From positions 7,770,501 to 7,834,500 of the forward strand of contig NZ_JAPEPO010000001.1 of the NCBI RefSeq assembly GCF_026340095.1: DNA of 64,000 bases, written 5' to 3'. How positions within the stretch are numbered: the first letter of the stretch is position 1; every line of letters starts with the position of its first letter. The notes below the pieces were generated by a model. That model was not told the DNA's origin, did not search any database, and saw only the letters and a list, made by a program, of their open reading frames with translations. Shown here in pieces: positions 41,188 to 49,008 of this stretch. The translations under genes were made by a program, and so were the position numbers. The stretch comes from Streptomyces sp. NBC_01446 (lineage in GTDB: Bacteria; Actinomycetota; Actinomycetes; Streptomycetales; Streptomycetaceae).

Positions 41188-41823
41188 ATGCCGATGTCAG
41201 TCTCGCTCAGGAATCGATACGAACGCCGTCGTGCCGAGACCCGGCAGGCACTCGTCCGCGCCGCGCGGCAGATCCTGGCCGAGTCCGGCGACACCGGCGC
41301 CAGCATCCACGCCATCGCCGAGCGCGCGGACGTGGGCTTCGGCTCCTTCTACAACCACTTCACGTCCAAGCCGGACCTGTTCGACGCGGCCGTGGACGAT
41401 GCAATGGAGGAGTACGCACGAGCCATCGACAAACATCTGCGCGGCCTCGACGATCCCGCGGAGCGCGTCGCTGGGGGCGTGCGGCTCAGCGCACGCGTAG
41501 CCGAGTCGCACCCGGAGATCATGCGGATCCTGTGCCACAGCGAGCTCGGCCGCATATGCGCCAGCCGCGGACTGGCTCCGCGCGCGAAGCGCGACGTGGA
41601 GCAGGGCATCGCCTCGGGCCGCTTCTCCGTAGCCGACCCGGTCATCGCCCTGACCGCGCTGAACGGCAGCCTGCTGGCGCTCTTGGAGCTGTGGTCGAAC
41701 AAGCCCGAGGTCGACAGCGACCGAGCCGCAGGCGCAATGGCCGAGATGCTCCTGCACATGCTCGGCCTCTCCCCAGATGAGGCCCGCGATGTCGCCCGGC
41801 GTTCCCTTCCCATCGCGGCGTGA
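41188..41823 (+). CDS. TetR family regulator
   Basis: A 211-residue protein. The HTH spans about residues 14-60: RRAETRQALVRAARQILAES, GASIHAIAERADVGFGSFYN, HFTSKPDLFDAAVDD. The C-terminal domain contains ELGRICASRGLAPRAKRDVE and LLALLELWSNKPEVDSDRAA, as in TetR proteins with a TetR_C_33-like fold. AGGG precedes ATG 41188 (MPMSVSLRNRY). It is divergent from SpoIIE copy 2 across the AT-rich region and upstream of SpoIIE copy 3, so it may tune this phosphatase set; this is contextual inference. Confidence 0.87.
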   Translation: MPMSVSLRNRYERRRAETRQALVRAARQILAESGDTGASIHAIAERADVGFGSFYNHFTSKPDLFDAAVDDAMEEYARAIDKHLRGLDDPAERVAGGVRLSARVAESHPEIMRILCHSELGRICASRGLAPRAKRDVEQGIASGRFSVADPVIALTALNGSLLALLELWSNKPEVDSDRAAGAMAEMLLHMLGLSPDEARDVARRSLPIAA

Positions 41824-42179
41824 GGAGACAGCTGCGACGTGGGGCGGAGTCCGAGACTGCATGGGATGGCGCAATTGGCGGATGCGCTGGACGGGCAGGT
41901 GGCGGGGGCGGAGGGTCTGGGACGCGCGGCCGAGCGGCCGTGTTTCGCTCGTTGCGGCCCGTGGCTCGCGGACTGCGTCTTTGCTTCGTCGTCCTGCTTT
42001 CAGGCCGGCCCTGCTCTTCAGGACTCCGTCGAGCCAGAACTGCCACGCCGCCGGCTGGCCCACCGCCCTGCTCTTAGGCACGGTAGGCAGGCGGCAGTGC
42101 CGCGTCATGGCCCCATCTGAACGTCGCCCACGCCGAGGCGGGCATCTGCCGATCGTCGGCGGCTTCGCAGCGGGCCTGC
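41824..42179. other. Gap with no recognised gene
   Basis: 356 bases between the TetR gene and the third SpoIIE-type gene. Open frames on both strands look like chance frames of GC-rich DNA with no motif I can name. It may hold the promoter of the following gene; no clear -10/-35 or palindrome was identified. Confidence 0.4.
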
Positions 42180-44405
42180 ATGGCCCCGCCTATCATGCAG
42201 AGAGGCGTACCGTGCAGAAAGGCGCACGACTCCGCGAAGCGAGCGCGGCAGATGGTCAATGGCGAGGACCTGCAACCCGCTGCCGTCCAGGACCTGCTCG
42301 ATCAGATAGTGGCCCGGACGGTGGCCGCTACGGGTGCGCACGCGGGAGCGTTCTTCCTGCTCGAGCCCGGCGGCGAAGTCCTGGTCCTGGACGCGACCCT
42401 CGGGATGCCCACGGGGTTCGTCAGCCTGCTGCGACGCATACGGGTGTCTGCCGTAACCGAGGGCCCGCTTGCCGAAGCGATACTCCAGCGGCATCTGGTG
42501 TGGGTCGGTTGCGGCGAAGAATTCGCCGGCCGATATCCCCACCTGGCCTTGACCTTTCCCTTCCTGGGCGCCGTCGCGGCGACCCCGATCGTGGCAGGCT
42601 CCCGCGTGTGGGGCGCCATGCTGCTGGTGTTCTCTCAGAAGTCGCCCGCCCTGGATGCGCGCGCACGGGGCCGGTTCACCACCGCGGCCCGCTGTATCGC
42701 CGTGCTCCTGCAGGACGCCGCCGAGGCCGGGCACTGCGTGCAGCCCGGGCTCACGGCGCGTCTGCTGCCGCCGACGCCCGCGCATCCCTCGTCACCGGCT
42801 CACCCTCAGGCCGCGGCGGACTTCATAGCCGCTCTTCCCGAAGGGGCGTGCCGGCTCGACGTGCGAGGACGGATCACCTTCGCCGACCGCACCGCGGCCG
42901 ACCTGCTGGGCGTGAGCCTCCCGCACCTGCTGGGTGCCCGCGTGTGGGAAGCCGTGCCGTGGCTGGCTCCCGCGCCTTACCGACTGCGGTACCAGGTCGC
43001 ACTCGCGAGCCAGCTCCCGACGTCCTACACGGTGAAGCAGCCCCGTACCGGCAGAGAACTGCTCCTTCAGTTCTATCCGGACCGTACCGGTGTGAGCCTG
43101 CGCATCTCCGTTCCTGCCGCCGCTGCCCACAGCCGGGACGAACTGGCCCTCGGTACCGGGGCGGCGCCCGGCCCCGCCGACCTGGACTCCCACCACCACA
43201 TCATGCAGCTCTCCGGCGGCCTGGCCGCGGCGGCATCCGTCGACGAGGTCGTGGAGCAGGTGGCCGGTCACCTTTCGGTCGCCCTGCACGCGCACGGCTT
43301 CGTATTGCTGGTCGCGGAGGCCGGCCGGGTGCGGGTCGTCGGCCGCCACGGCGTCAGCCCTGAGCTGGTCGACCTTTTCGACCACGCCCCCCTCACCTCC
43401 GACCTCCCGCTCCCCGGGCTGACCGCCGGCGCACCGTCCTGGGGGCTGACCCAGGGGGTGCCGTCCTTCTTCGCCGACCCGGACGAGCTGCGTGCGGCGT
43501 ACCCCGAGAGCGCCTCCATCGACGACGGCATGAGCGCATGGGCGTGGCTGCCCCTGATGGCCTTCGGACAGTACTTCGGAGTCTGCGTGGTCGGCTACCA
43601 ACAGCCCCGCTCCTTCTCGTTGCAGGAGCGTGCCACCCTCACCGCCGTCAGTGCCCTGATCTCCCAGGCACTGGACCGCGCCCGGCAGTACGACGCCAAC
43701 CGCCAGCTGGCGGAAGGCCTCCAGGCCGGCCTGCTGCCTCGTACGCTGCCCGCGATGCACGGCCTGGACGTGGCCGCCCGCTATCTTCCCGCCAGCCACG
43801 GCATGGAGGTGGGCGGCGACTTCTACGACCTTATCCGCCTGTCGGACACCGAGGCCGCCGCCGTCATCGCAGACGTGCAGGGCCACGGTGTCGGCGCCGC
43901 CGGCCTGATGGGCGAGTTGCGTACCGCGGTCCACGCCTACGCCGTCGCCAGCGCCACCTCAGGCGAAGTCCTCGCCCGTACCAACCACTTGTTCAACGAA
44001 CTCGACCCCGGTCTGCTCGCCAGCTGCCTGTACGCGCACATCGATCCCGTCCGCCACAGCGCCCAACTGGCCACTGCGGGTCACTGCCCGCCCCTGCTGC
44101 GCCACCCCGACCTGCACACCGACATCCTGGCGGCGCCGCCAGGCCCTCTGCTGGGCGTCGACCCCGCCGCGGAGTACCCCACCGCCGACATCCCGCTGTC
44201 TCCCGGGACACTCCTGCTCCTCTACACCGACGGACTCATCGAAACCCCCGGCACCGATCCCGAAACCGCCCTTACCGACCTCGCGGCCGTCCTCTCCAAA
44301 GCCACCGGGCCGCTGGACGACATCGTCGACACACTGCTTGCCCACGCCCAGCCATCGGGCGACCGCGCCGACGACACAGCCCTCCTGCTGCTGAAGGTCT
44401 ATTGA
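42180..44405 (+). CDS. GAF-PAS-GAF-SpoIIE phosphatase (copy 3, no ATPase domain)
   Basis: Up to 741 residues. The first GAF (about 30-190) begins DLLDQIVARTVAATGAHAGA. The PAS domain (about 215-310) has LPEGACRLDVRGRITFADRT. The second GAF (about 340-500) has SLQERATLTAVSALISQALD at its end. SpoIIE (about 515-740) has ARYLPASHGMEVGGDFYDLI, AVIADVQGHGVGAAGLMGEL, HSAQLATAGHCPPLLRHPDL, LLLLYTDGLIETPGTDPETA and RADDTALLLLKVY. Unlike copies 1 and 2 it ends with the phosphatase, so it should only dephosphorylate. ATG 42180 is the longest start; ATG 42252 (MVNGEDLQ) has a better upstream GAAGCGAG and fits the first domain. Confidence 0.88.
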   Translation: MAPPIMQRGVPCRKAHDSAKRARQMVNGEDLQPAAVQDLLDQIVARTVAATGAHAGAFFLLEPGGEVLVLDATLGMPTGFVSLLRRIRVSAVTEGPLAEAILQRHLVWVGCGEEFAGRYPHLALTFPFLGAVAATPIVAGSRVWGAMLLVFSQKSPALDARARGRFTTAARCIAVLLQDAAEAGHCVQPGLTARLLPPTPAHPSSPAHPQAAADFIAALPEGACRLDVRGRITFADRTAADLLGVSLPHLLGARVWEAVPWLAPAPYRLRYQVALASQLPTSYTVKQPRTGRELLLQFYPDRTGVSLRISVPAAAAHSRDELALGTGAAPGPADLDSHHHIMQLSGGLAAAASVDEVVEQVAGHLSVALHAHGFVLLVAEAGRVRVVGRHGVSPELVDLFDHAPLTSDLPLPGLTAGAPSWGLTQGVPSFFADPDELRAAYPESASIDDGMSAWAWLPLMAFGQYFGVCVVGYQQPRSFSLQERATLTAVSALISQALDRARQYDANRQLAEGLQAGLLPRTLPAMHGLDVAARYLPASHGMEVGGDFYDLIRLSDTEAAAVIADVQGHGVGAAGLMGELRTAVHAYAVASATSGEVLARTNHLFNELDPGLLASCLYAHIDPVRHSAQLATAGHCPPLLRHPDLHTDILAAPPGPLLGVDPAAEYPTADIPLSPGTLLLLYTDGLIETPGTDPETALTDLAAVLSKATGPLDDIVDTLLAHAQPSGDRADDTALLLLKVY

Positions 44406-44604
44406 GGCGTGCGCCAGCGCTGCCGCGACGGCCGGACGGGGCGCTATGTCGCGCGCCGGTGCTCCCTGAAGCACCAGCGGTGAGAGCCGGGAGCCTGTCT
44501 CCACCACGCGCCCCCGACGCGTACACGCACGGCGTTGAGCGCCGAGTGCCGATCGGCGGGGCGGGGACAGCGGACGTGCAGGCGGACATCGCCGGAGGGC
44601 GACA

Positions 44605-45040
44605 GCCGGACCCCTGGCTTTGCAGGGGATCAGGCGCGGTCGGTGCCGCGAGAACGGCGACTGCCTTCCTGAGCTCCTCGCAGACATCGTCGAGACGATC
44701 CCCGTCTGGGGGGCGACGGCTGCACTGATCGCCGCTATCGGACTGCCGTCGGATGCCAACACAGGCGTGGCCACGGCAAACGCGTCCGCGAACGTGACTC
44801 CGCGGTTGAAGGCGAGTCGGCGGGAGCGGATCTCGGGAGCTCGGCGAAGAATTGCGGGACCTCTTCCGCCTGCTCCGCACTGCCAGCTCCAGGAGCCGGT
44901 GCATCTCCTCGTCCGGGACGTTGGAGAGCAGCCGCATGGTCGGTGTAGACGAAGGCGTCCTCGACGCACACCCCGAGCAGGACGGTGCAGCCGAGGAACT
45001 CGCTCAACTCGGCCAGGATCTGGTGATCGAGAGACAACGC
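44605..45040 (-). pseudogene. Decayed IclR-family regulator (effector domain only)
   Basis: Pieces of an IclR C-terminal domain appear in three frames. They are LSLDHQILAELSEFLGCTVL (about 45034-44917), NVPDEEMHRLLELAVRSRRK (about 44920-44860), RLAFNRGVTFADAFAVATPV and LASDGSPIAAISAAVAPQTG (about 44825-44700), and DDVCEELRKAVAVLA (about 44690). Order and spacing match the family. At least two or three frameshifts separate them, and no helix-turn-helix head is seen upstream. It is therefore non-functional. From here to 44406, and from 45041 to the ferredoxin gene, no live gene is recognised. Confidence 0.6.
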
Positions 45041-45287
45041 GGTGGGCTTGTTCGCGCGCGGCGAGGATGAACGTCGGCAGATCAAGAAGGGTGCTGCCAG
45101 AGTGAGTTGGCGAGGCCGCTGCCGCTGTCGGAGAGCCCGCCGGTGGTATGCGGGCCGCCGTTGCCGTCGGCCTGCGCCATGGTCACTGCACCGTTACCGC
45201 GAACGCCGCCCGTTGTGGGCTGGAGTACTCGGCACGGCGCATATTTTCCCTGGCTGCGGGTTTGCGACCATGAAATATGGAGCGAAT

Positions 45288-45307
45288 AATCCCCCTTATG
45301 GGGGATT
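45288..45307. repeat. Perfect hairpin AATCCCCC-TTAT-GGGGGATT
   Basis: An eight-base stem with a TTAT loop, standing in a locally AT-rich stretch (45240-45310), 287 bp upstream of the ferredoxin gene. It could be a terminator-like or operator element, or an orphan end of an IS200/IS605-type element (similar C5/G5 stems occur at the RE of the elements in this window). No TCAC/TCAA termini are evident around it. The rest of 45041-45593 shows nothing else I can name. Confidence 0.4.
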
Positions 45308-45593
45308 GTCTAGGTACACCTTGATCTTGATGCCGACGCCATCGGATGTTGACCGCGACCCCTGGGCCGTGACGCCCATCGACAGTGAGCACCACCGCGA
45401 AGAAACGCCGTGGCGAACACGACCGACCCATGCGGGCGCTCAACCGGTCGGCTGCCTCGGCTGGGCGACGGGCGCGCAGTCCAGCGGGGTCGTCTGACGG
45501 AAGGCCCTGATAACCGCCGCGTAGCCGAATGACCGCGTCGGTGGTTGTTGATGGCCGCTGTGGGGCGGGAGACAGAACGGAAGGAGTCTGCCC

Positions 45594-45812
45594 ATGCGGA
45601 TCGTCGTGGACCTGAATCGATGCCAGGGATACGCACAGTGCGTGTATTTGGCGCACGAGGTCTTCAGATTGACCGGCCAGGAGGCGCTGACCTACGAGCC
45701 GAACCCCGATGACGAGCGGCGCCTGCAGGTGGAGCGAGCCGCTGCGGCGTGTCCGGTGCAGGCGATCGTGATCGACCGCTTGGACGGCGCGGAGGGAAGC
45801 GAGACGTCATGA
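45594..45812 (+). CDS. Ferredoxin (3Fe-4S type) of the P450 system
   Basis: A 72-residue protein with AAGGAG at a good distance before ATG 45594. MRIVVDLNRCQGYAQCVYLA gives Cys10 and Cys16 (C-x5-C). The third ligand is Cys52 in AAAACPVQAIVI. Three cysteines in this spacing mark the single [3Fe-4S] ferredoxins that pass electrons to actinomycete P450s. Its stop overlaps the reductase start (ATGA), so the two are translationally coupled, with the P450 following. Electrons would flow NAD(P)H, reductase, ferredoxin, P450. Confidence 0.92.
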   Translation: MRIVVDLNRCQGYAQCVYLAHEVFRLTGQEALTYEPNPDDERRLQVERAAAACPVQAIVIDRLDGAEGSETS

Positions 45813-47209
45813 CCGTGTCGGCAACGGTCGCGGAGCTGGTGCGCGAGTTCAGGGCCAACGGCCGGATCGTCATCGTCGGTGCGTCCCTGGCCGGACTGCG
45901 GGCCGCCGAAGCCCTGCGTGCGGAGGGCTTCACCGGGTCTCTGACCATCATCGGGGACGAACCGTACGAGCCCTACGACCGTCCGCCGCTGTCCAAGCAG
46001 GTGCTCAAAGGATGGGTGCCGGCCGACCACACCAAGCTGCCCCGCCTGCGAGAAGTGAACGCGCAGTGGCGGCTCGGGGTGGCCGCCACCGGGTTGGACC
46101 GGGCCGCCAAGCAGGTGCGTCTGGCCGACGGCGAGCAGGTCCCGTACGACCGGTTGCTGATCGCCACGGGGACCCGCGCGCGACAGTGGCCGAACCCGAC
46201 CGAGGCCGCTCTGGACGGGGTGTACACGCTGCGCTCGCGTGATGACGCGATGCGCCTGCAACAGGCACTGGCGGCGCGGCCGTCGCGGGTCCTGATCATC
46301 GGTGCCGGGTTCATCGGCTCGGAGATGGCCTCGGTCTGCCGGGAACTCGACATCCCGGTGACCGTCGCCGAGCGGGGCTCGGCGCCGCTGGTCGGCGCGC
46401 TCGGCGGGGTGATCGGCGAGATCGCCGCGGAGATGCAGCGCGACCACGGCGTGGACCTGCACTGCGGGCTGGGCGTGTCGTCACTGGAGGGCGACTCCGG
46501 CGGACACGTGCGGCGTGCTCATCTCTCGGACGGAACCACCATCGACGCCGACGTGGTGGTGGCCTCGCTGGGGTCGATCCGCAACGTGGAATGGCTGGAG
46601 GGCGCCGGGCTGGCGTCCGGCTTCTGGGGCGTCGGCTGCGACGGCGGCGGTCGCGCCTTCGACATCAACGGCGTGGTGACCGACAGCATCTACGTGGCAG
46701 GGGACGTGGCGCGAGCGCCCCACGTGCTGTACGAGTACCAGTTCCTCGCGATGGAGCACTGGGACAATGCCGTTCTCGGCGCCCAGGTCGTGGCCCACAA
46801 CATGGTGAACCTCGAGCCTCACTATCGCCCGCATCTGTTGCTGCCCAGCTTCTGGTCCGGTCAGTTCGGCGTCAACATCAAGTCCGTCGGCGTGCCGCCC
46901 TTCGGCGACGAGATCGTCTTCACACAGGGGTCCGTCAAGGAGCGCCACTTCGCCGCCGCCTACGGTCGCCGCGGCCGCATCGTCGCCGCCGTCACCTTCG
47001 ATCACGGCAAGTGGCTGGAGTACTACGGGAAGCTGATCGAGCACTCGGCTCCGTTCCCGCCTCCGCCGCCGGGCTGGGACCAGCCCCCCGAGATGAAGCC
47101 GATCCCGGCCGAGTTCCCTGCGCCGGGCGTCCCGACGGCGATACCCGACGTCGTCCTGACCGGCCACGACCCGAGCGAGCGCAGGGCGGAGTTCCGGCCC
47201 CGGCGCTGA
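45809..47209 (+). CDS. FAD-dependent ferredoxin reductase
   Basis: About 466 residues from ATG 45809, overlapping the ferredoxin stop by four bases. The FAD-binding fold is RIVIVGASLAGLRAAEALRA (about residues 19-38). YEPYDRPPLSKQVLKGWVPA is the typical loop after the second strand. The NAD(P)H fold is RVLIIGAGFIGSEMASVCRE (about 172-191). The second FAD contact is DSIYVAGDVARAPHVL (about 295-310). The C-terminal reductase domain holds FWSGQFGVNIKSVG. The last 60 residues are Pro-rich (FPPPPPGWDQPPEMKPIPAE) and longer than in typical homologues. It should transfer electrons from NAD(P)H to the adjacent ferredoxin. Confidence 0.92.
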   Translation: MTVSATVAELVREFRANGRIVIVGASLAGLRAAEALRAEGFTGSLTIIGDEPYEPYDRPPLSKQVLKGWVPADHTKLPRLREVNAQWRLGVAATGLDRAAKQVRLADGEQVPYDRLLIATGTRARQWPNPTEAALDGVYTLRSRDDAMRLQQALAARPSRVLIIGAGFIGSEMASVCRELDIPVTVAERGSAPLVGALGGVIGEIAAEMQRDHGVDLHCGLGVSSLEGDSGGHVRRAHLSDGTTIDADVVVASLGSIRNVEWLEGAGLASGFWGVGCDGGGRAFDINGVVTDSIYVAGDVARAPHVLYEYQFLAMEHWDNAVLGAQVVAHNMVNLEPHYRPHLLLPSFWSGQFGVNIKSVGVPPFGDEIVFTQGSVKERHFAAAYGRRGRIVAAVTFDHGKWLEYYGKLIEHSAPFPPPPPGWDQPPEMKPIPAEFPAPGVPTAIPDVVLTGHDPSERRAEFRPRR

Positions 47210-47267
47210 GGCGGCCCTCGCGACCAAGCGTCCAACCGGACAGCACGACAGGAAGGTGGGGAGCCTC

Positions 47268-48518
47268 ATGGCCGAGGAAACGCCCTGGCAGCAGTCCCTC
47301 CGCTACGCCAACCGCGCCAATCCGTATCCCTTCTACGAAGAGCTGCGCAAGACCCCGGTGGCGCGGCAACCGGACGGATCGTATGTCGTCAGCACCTACC
47401 GAGAGATCGTCGCGCTGCTCCACGACAACCGGGTCAGCTCGGATCCCACGCTGCTTCCCGCCCCGACCCCGGCCGAGGGCGAGCCGATCACGGAGACCAT
47501 CATCTCTTTGGAGCCGAACATCATCACCCAGGACCCGCCGGAGCACGACCGAGATCGCCGCATGATGACGCCGCATTTCGTCGGGCCGCCCCATGCGCCC
47601 CACATGATCTCTGACCTGGAGCCCGAGATCCGGCGCCTCACCGCCGACCTCCTGGACAACATGCAGGGCAAGACCCGGATCGATGTGGTCGACGACTTCG
47701 CCTTCCCCCTGCCCGTGACCATCATCTGCGAGGTCCTGGGCGTGCCACTGGAAGACATACCGCGCTTCCACGGCTGGATCGAGGCGGCCCTGGACGCTCT
47801 GGATTTCGGCCCGGAGGCGGCATCCGAGGAGATACAGAGCCGGCGAGCGGGGGGCCGCCGGGCCGTGGAGGAGTTCGAGCAGTACACCGGCGAGCTCCTA
47901 GATCGGTACGCCAGGCAGCCCGGCCCCGGCATGCTCTCGGCGCTGGTGCACGAGGACGGCCAGGAGGGGCGCATGTCCAAGAACGTGCTCGTCAGCAATG
48001 CCCTGCTCCTGATCTTCGCCGGGCATGAAACCACGGTCAATCTGATCGCCCACAGCGTGCTCAGCCTGCTGAGGCACCCCGACGCGCTCGAGAAGCTGCG
48101 CCGCCGGCCCGAGCTGATCGTGCCCGGGGTCGAGGAACTGCTGCGCTTGGAGTCGTCGGTCCAGCTCTGGCACACCCGCTCCGCCCGCGAGGAGATCGAG
48201 ATCGCGGGCACCACCATCCCGAAGGGCGCGCAGATATTCCTGGCGTACGGCTCGGCGAACCGGGACCCGGAACGGTTCGCGAACCCCGATGAGCTCGACC
48301 TGGAACGCCCCGACAACCAGCATGTCGGCTTCAGCCAGGGCATCCACTACTGCTTCGGCGCTCCGCTCGCGCGGCTCGAGGTACAGGTCGCGGTTGGCGA
48401 GTTCGTCCGCCGCGTGGAGAACCCGCGGCTCGTCGAGGACCCGCCGCCGTATCGCCACAACCAGATTTTCCGCGGCCCGCGCCATGTCCTGGTCGACATC
48501 GACGGGATCCGCGACTGA
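47268..48518 (+). CDS. Cytochrome P450
   Basis: About 416 residues. The oxygen-binding I-helix is LLIFAGHETTVNLIAHSVLS (A-G-x-E-T-T). The K-helix E-x-x-R is VEELLRLESSVQL. The haem loop FSQGIHYCFGAPLARLEVQV has the thiolate Cys and the usual F-x-x-G-x-H-x-C-x-G spacing. It is soluble, with no membrane anchor, as normal for bacterial class I P450s. ATG 47268 follows AGGAAGG/GGGGAG; a GTG at 47256 is in frame. The substrate cannot be told; the dedicated ferredoxin and reductase upstream supply electrons. Confidence 0.93.
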   Translation: MAEETPWQQSLRYANRANPYPFYEELRKTPVARQPDGSYVVSTYREIVALLHDNRVSSDPTLLPAPTPAEGEPITETIISLEPNIITQDPPEHDRDRRMMTPHFVGPPHAPHMISDLEPEIRRLTADLLDNMQGKTRIDVVDDFAFPLPVTIICEVLGVPLEDIPRFHGWIEAALDALDFGPEAASEEIQSRRAGGRRAVEEFEQYTGELLDRYARQPGPGMLSALVHEDGQEGRMSKNVLVSNALLLIFAGHETTVNLIAHSVLSLLRHPDALEKLRRRPELIVPGVEELLRLESSVQLWHTRSAREEIEIAGTTIPKGAQIFLAYGSANRDPERFANPDELDLERPDNQHVGFSQGIHYCFGAPLARLEVQVAVGEFVRRVENPRLVEDPPPYRHNQIFRGPRHVLVDIDGIRD

Positions 48519-48586
48519 CTGAGCGTGCGTAAAGGATCGCTATGCACCTGCTTGGACAGCGGCGGTCGGTCATAGGGCGGTAGGGC

Positions 48587-48680
48587 TCACATTCGACCTC
48601 GGCCAGTGAGCCGGTGAAGCCCCGCGGCGCTCAACCCGGCCGGCGACGCGCCGACGACAACGATACGGCCGTCCTCGAGA
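48587..48680 (-). pseudogene. N-terminal stub of a second ferredoxin reductase
   Basis: The minus strand reads LEDGRIVVVGASPAGLSAAG and then LHRLTGRGRM before a stop. GRIVVVGASPAGLSAAG is the FAD-binding start of a ferredoxin reductase, close to GRIVIVGASLAGLRAA of the live gene at 45809. Sense then stops. It directly follows the ferredoxin relic at 48681-48887, repeating the ferredoxin-reductase order. Confidence 0.6.
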
Positions 48681-48887
48681 TCACCGGGCACCGCCGCTCA
48701 CCTCCTCACCGAGGTGGACCGTCTGCACGGGGCACGCCGGCGCGGCCTGGGGCACGCGCTCCACCCGGTCGTCGGCGACGGTCGTGGCGTACGGTAACCC
48801 CTCCTCCCCGTGCATGGCACCTCCGGCGCGAGGAACACGAACTGGGCGTAGCCCTGGCAGCGAGTGAGGTCCACAACGGTCCCCATC
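48681..48887 (-). pseudogene. Decayed second ferredoxin
   Basis: It starts MGTVVDLTRCQGYAQFVFLA with GGAGGGAG upstream. A frameshift near 48818 is needed to continue MHGEEGLPYATTVADDRVER and VPQAAPACPVQTVHLGEEVS to the stop. It is the same protein type as the live ferredoxin, on the opposite strand about 3 kb away. The second cluster ligand is Phe instead of Cys (CQGYAQF). Frameshift and lost ligand both indicate a dead gene. Confidence 0.7.
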
Positions 48888-49008
48888 CCCACCACTCCCT
48901 CCGTTGTCTCACCCCTCATTTCCAGCATGGGGGCAGACCTGGACGCCTGCGCGGCCACGGCTGCAAGGACGAAGGCCGGGTGCGGCTTCCTCCAAGGGAG
49001 GGCAGCGG

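Noticed and set aside
41197..42108. 303-codon minus-strand frame over the TetR gene and the gap after it
   Set aside because: Mostly antisense of the TetR gene; no recognisable domain.
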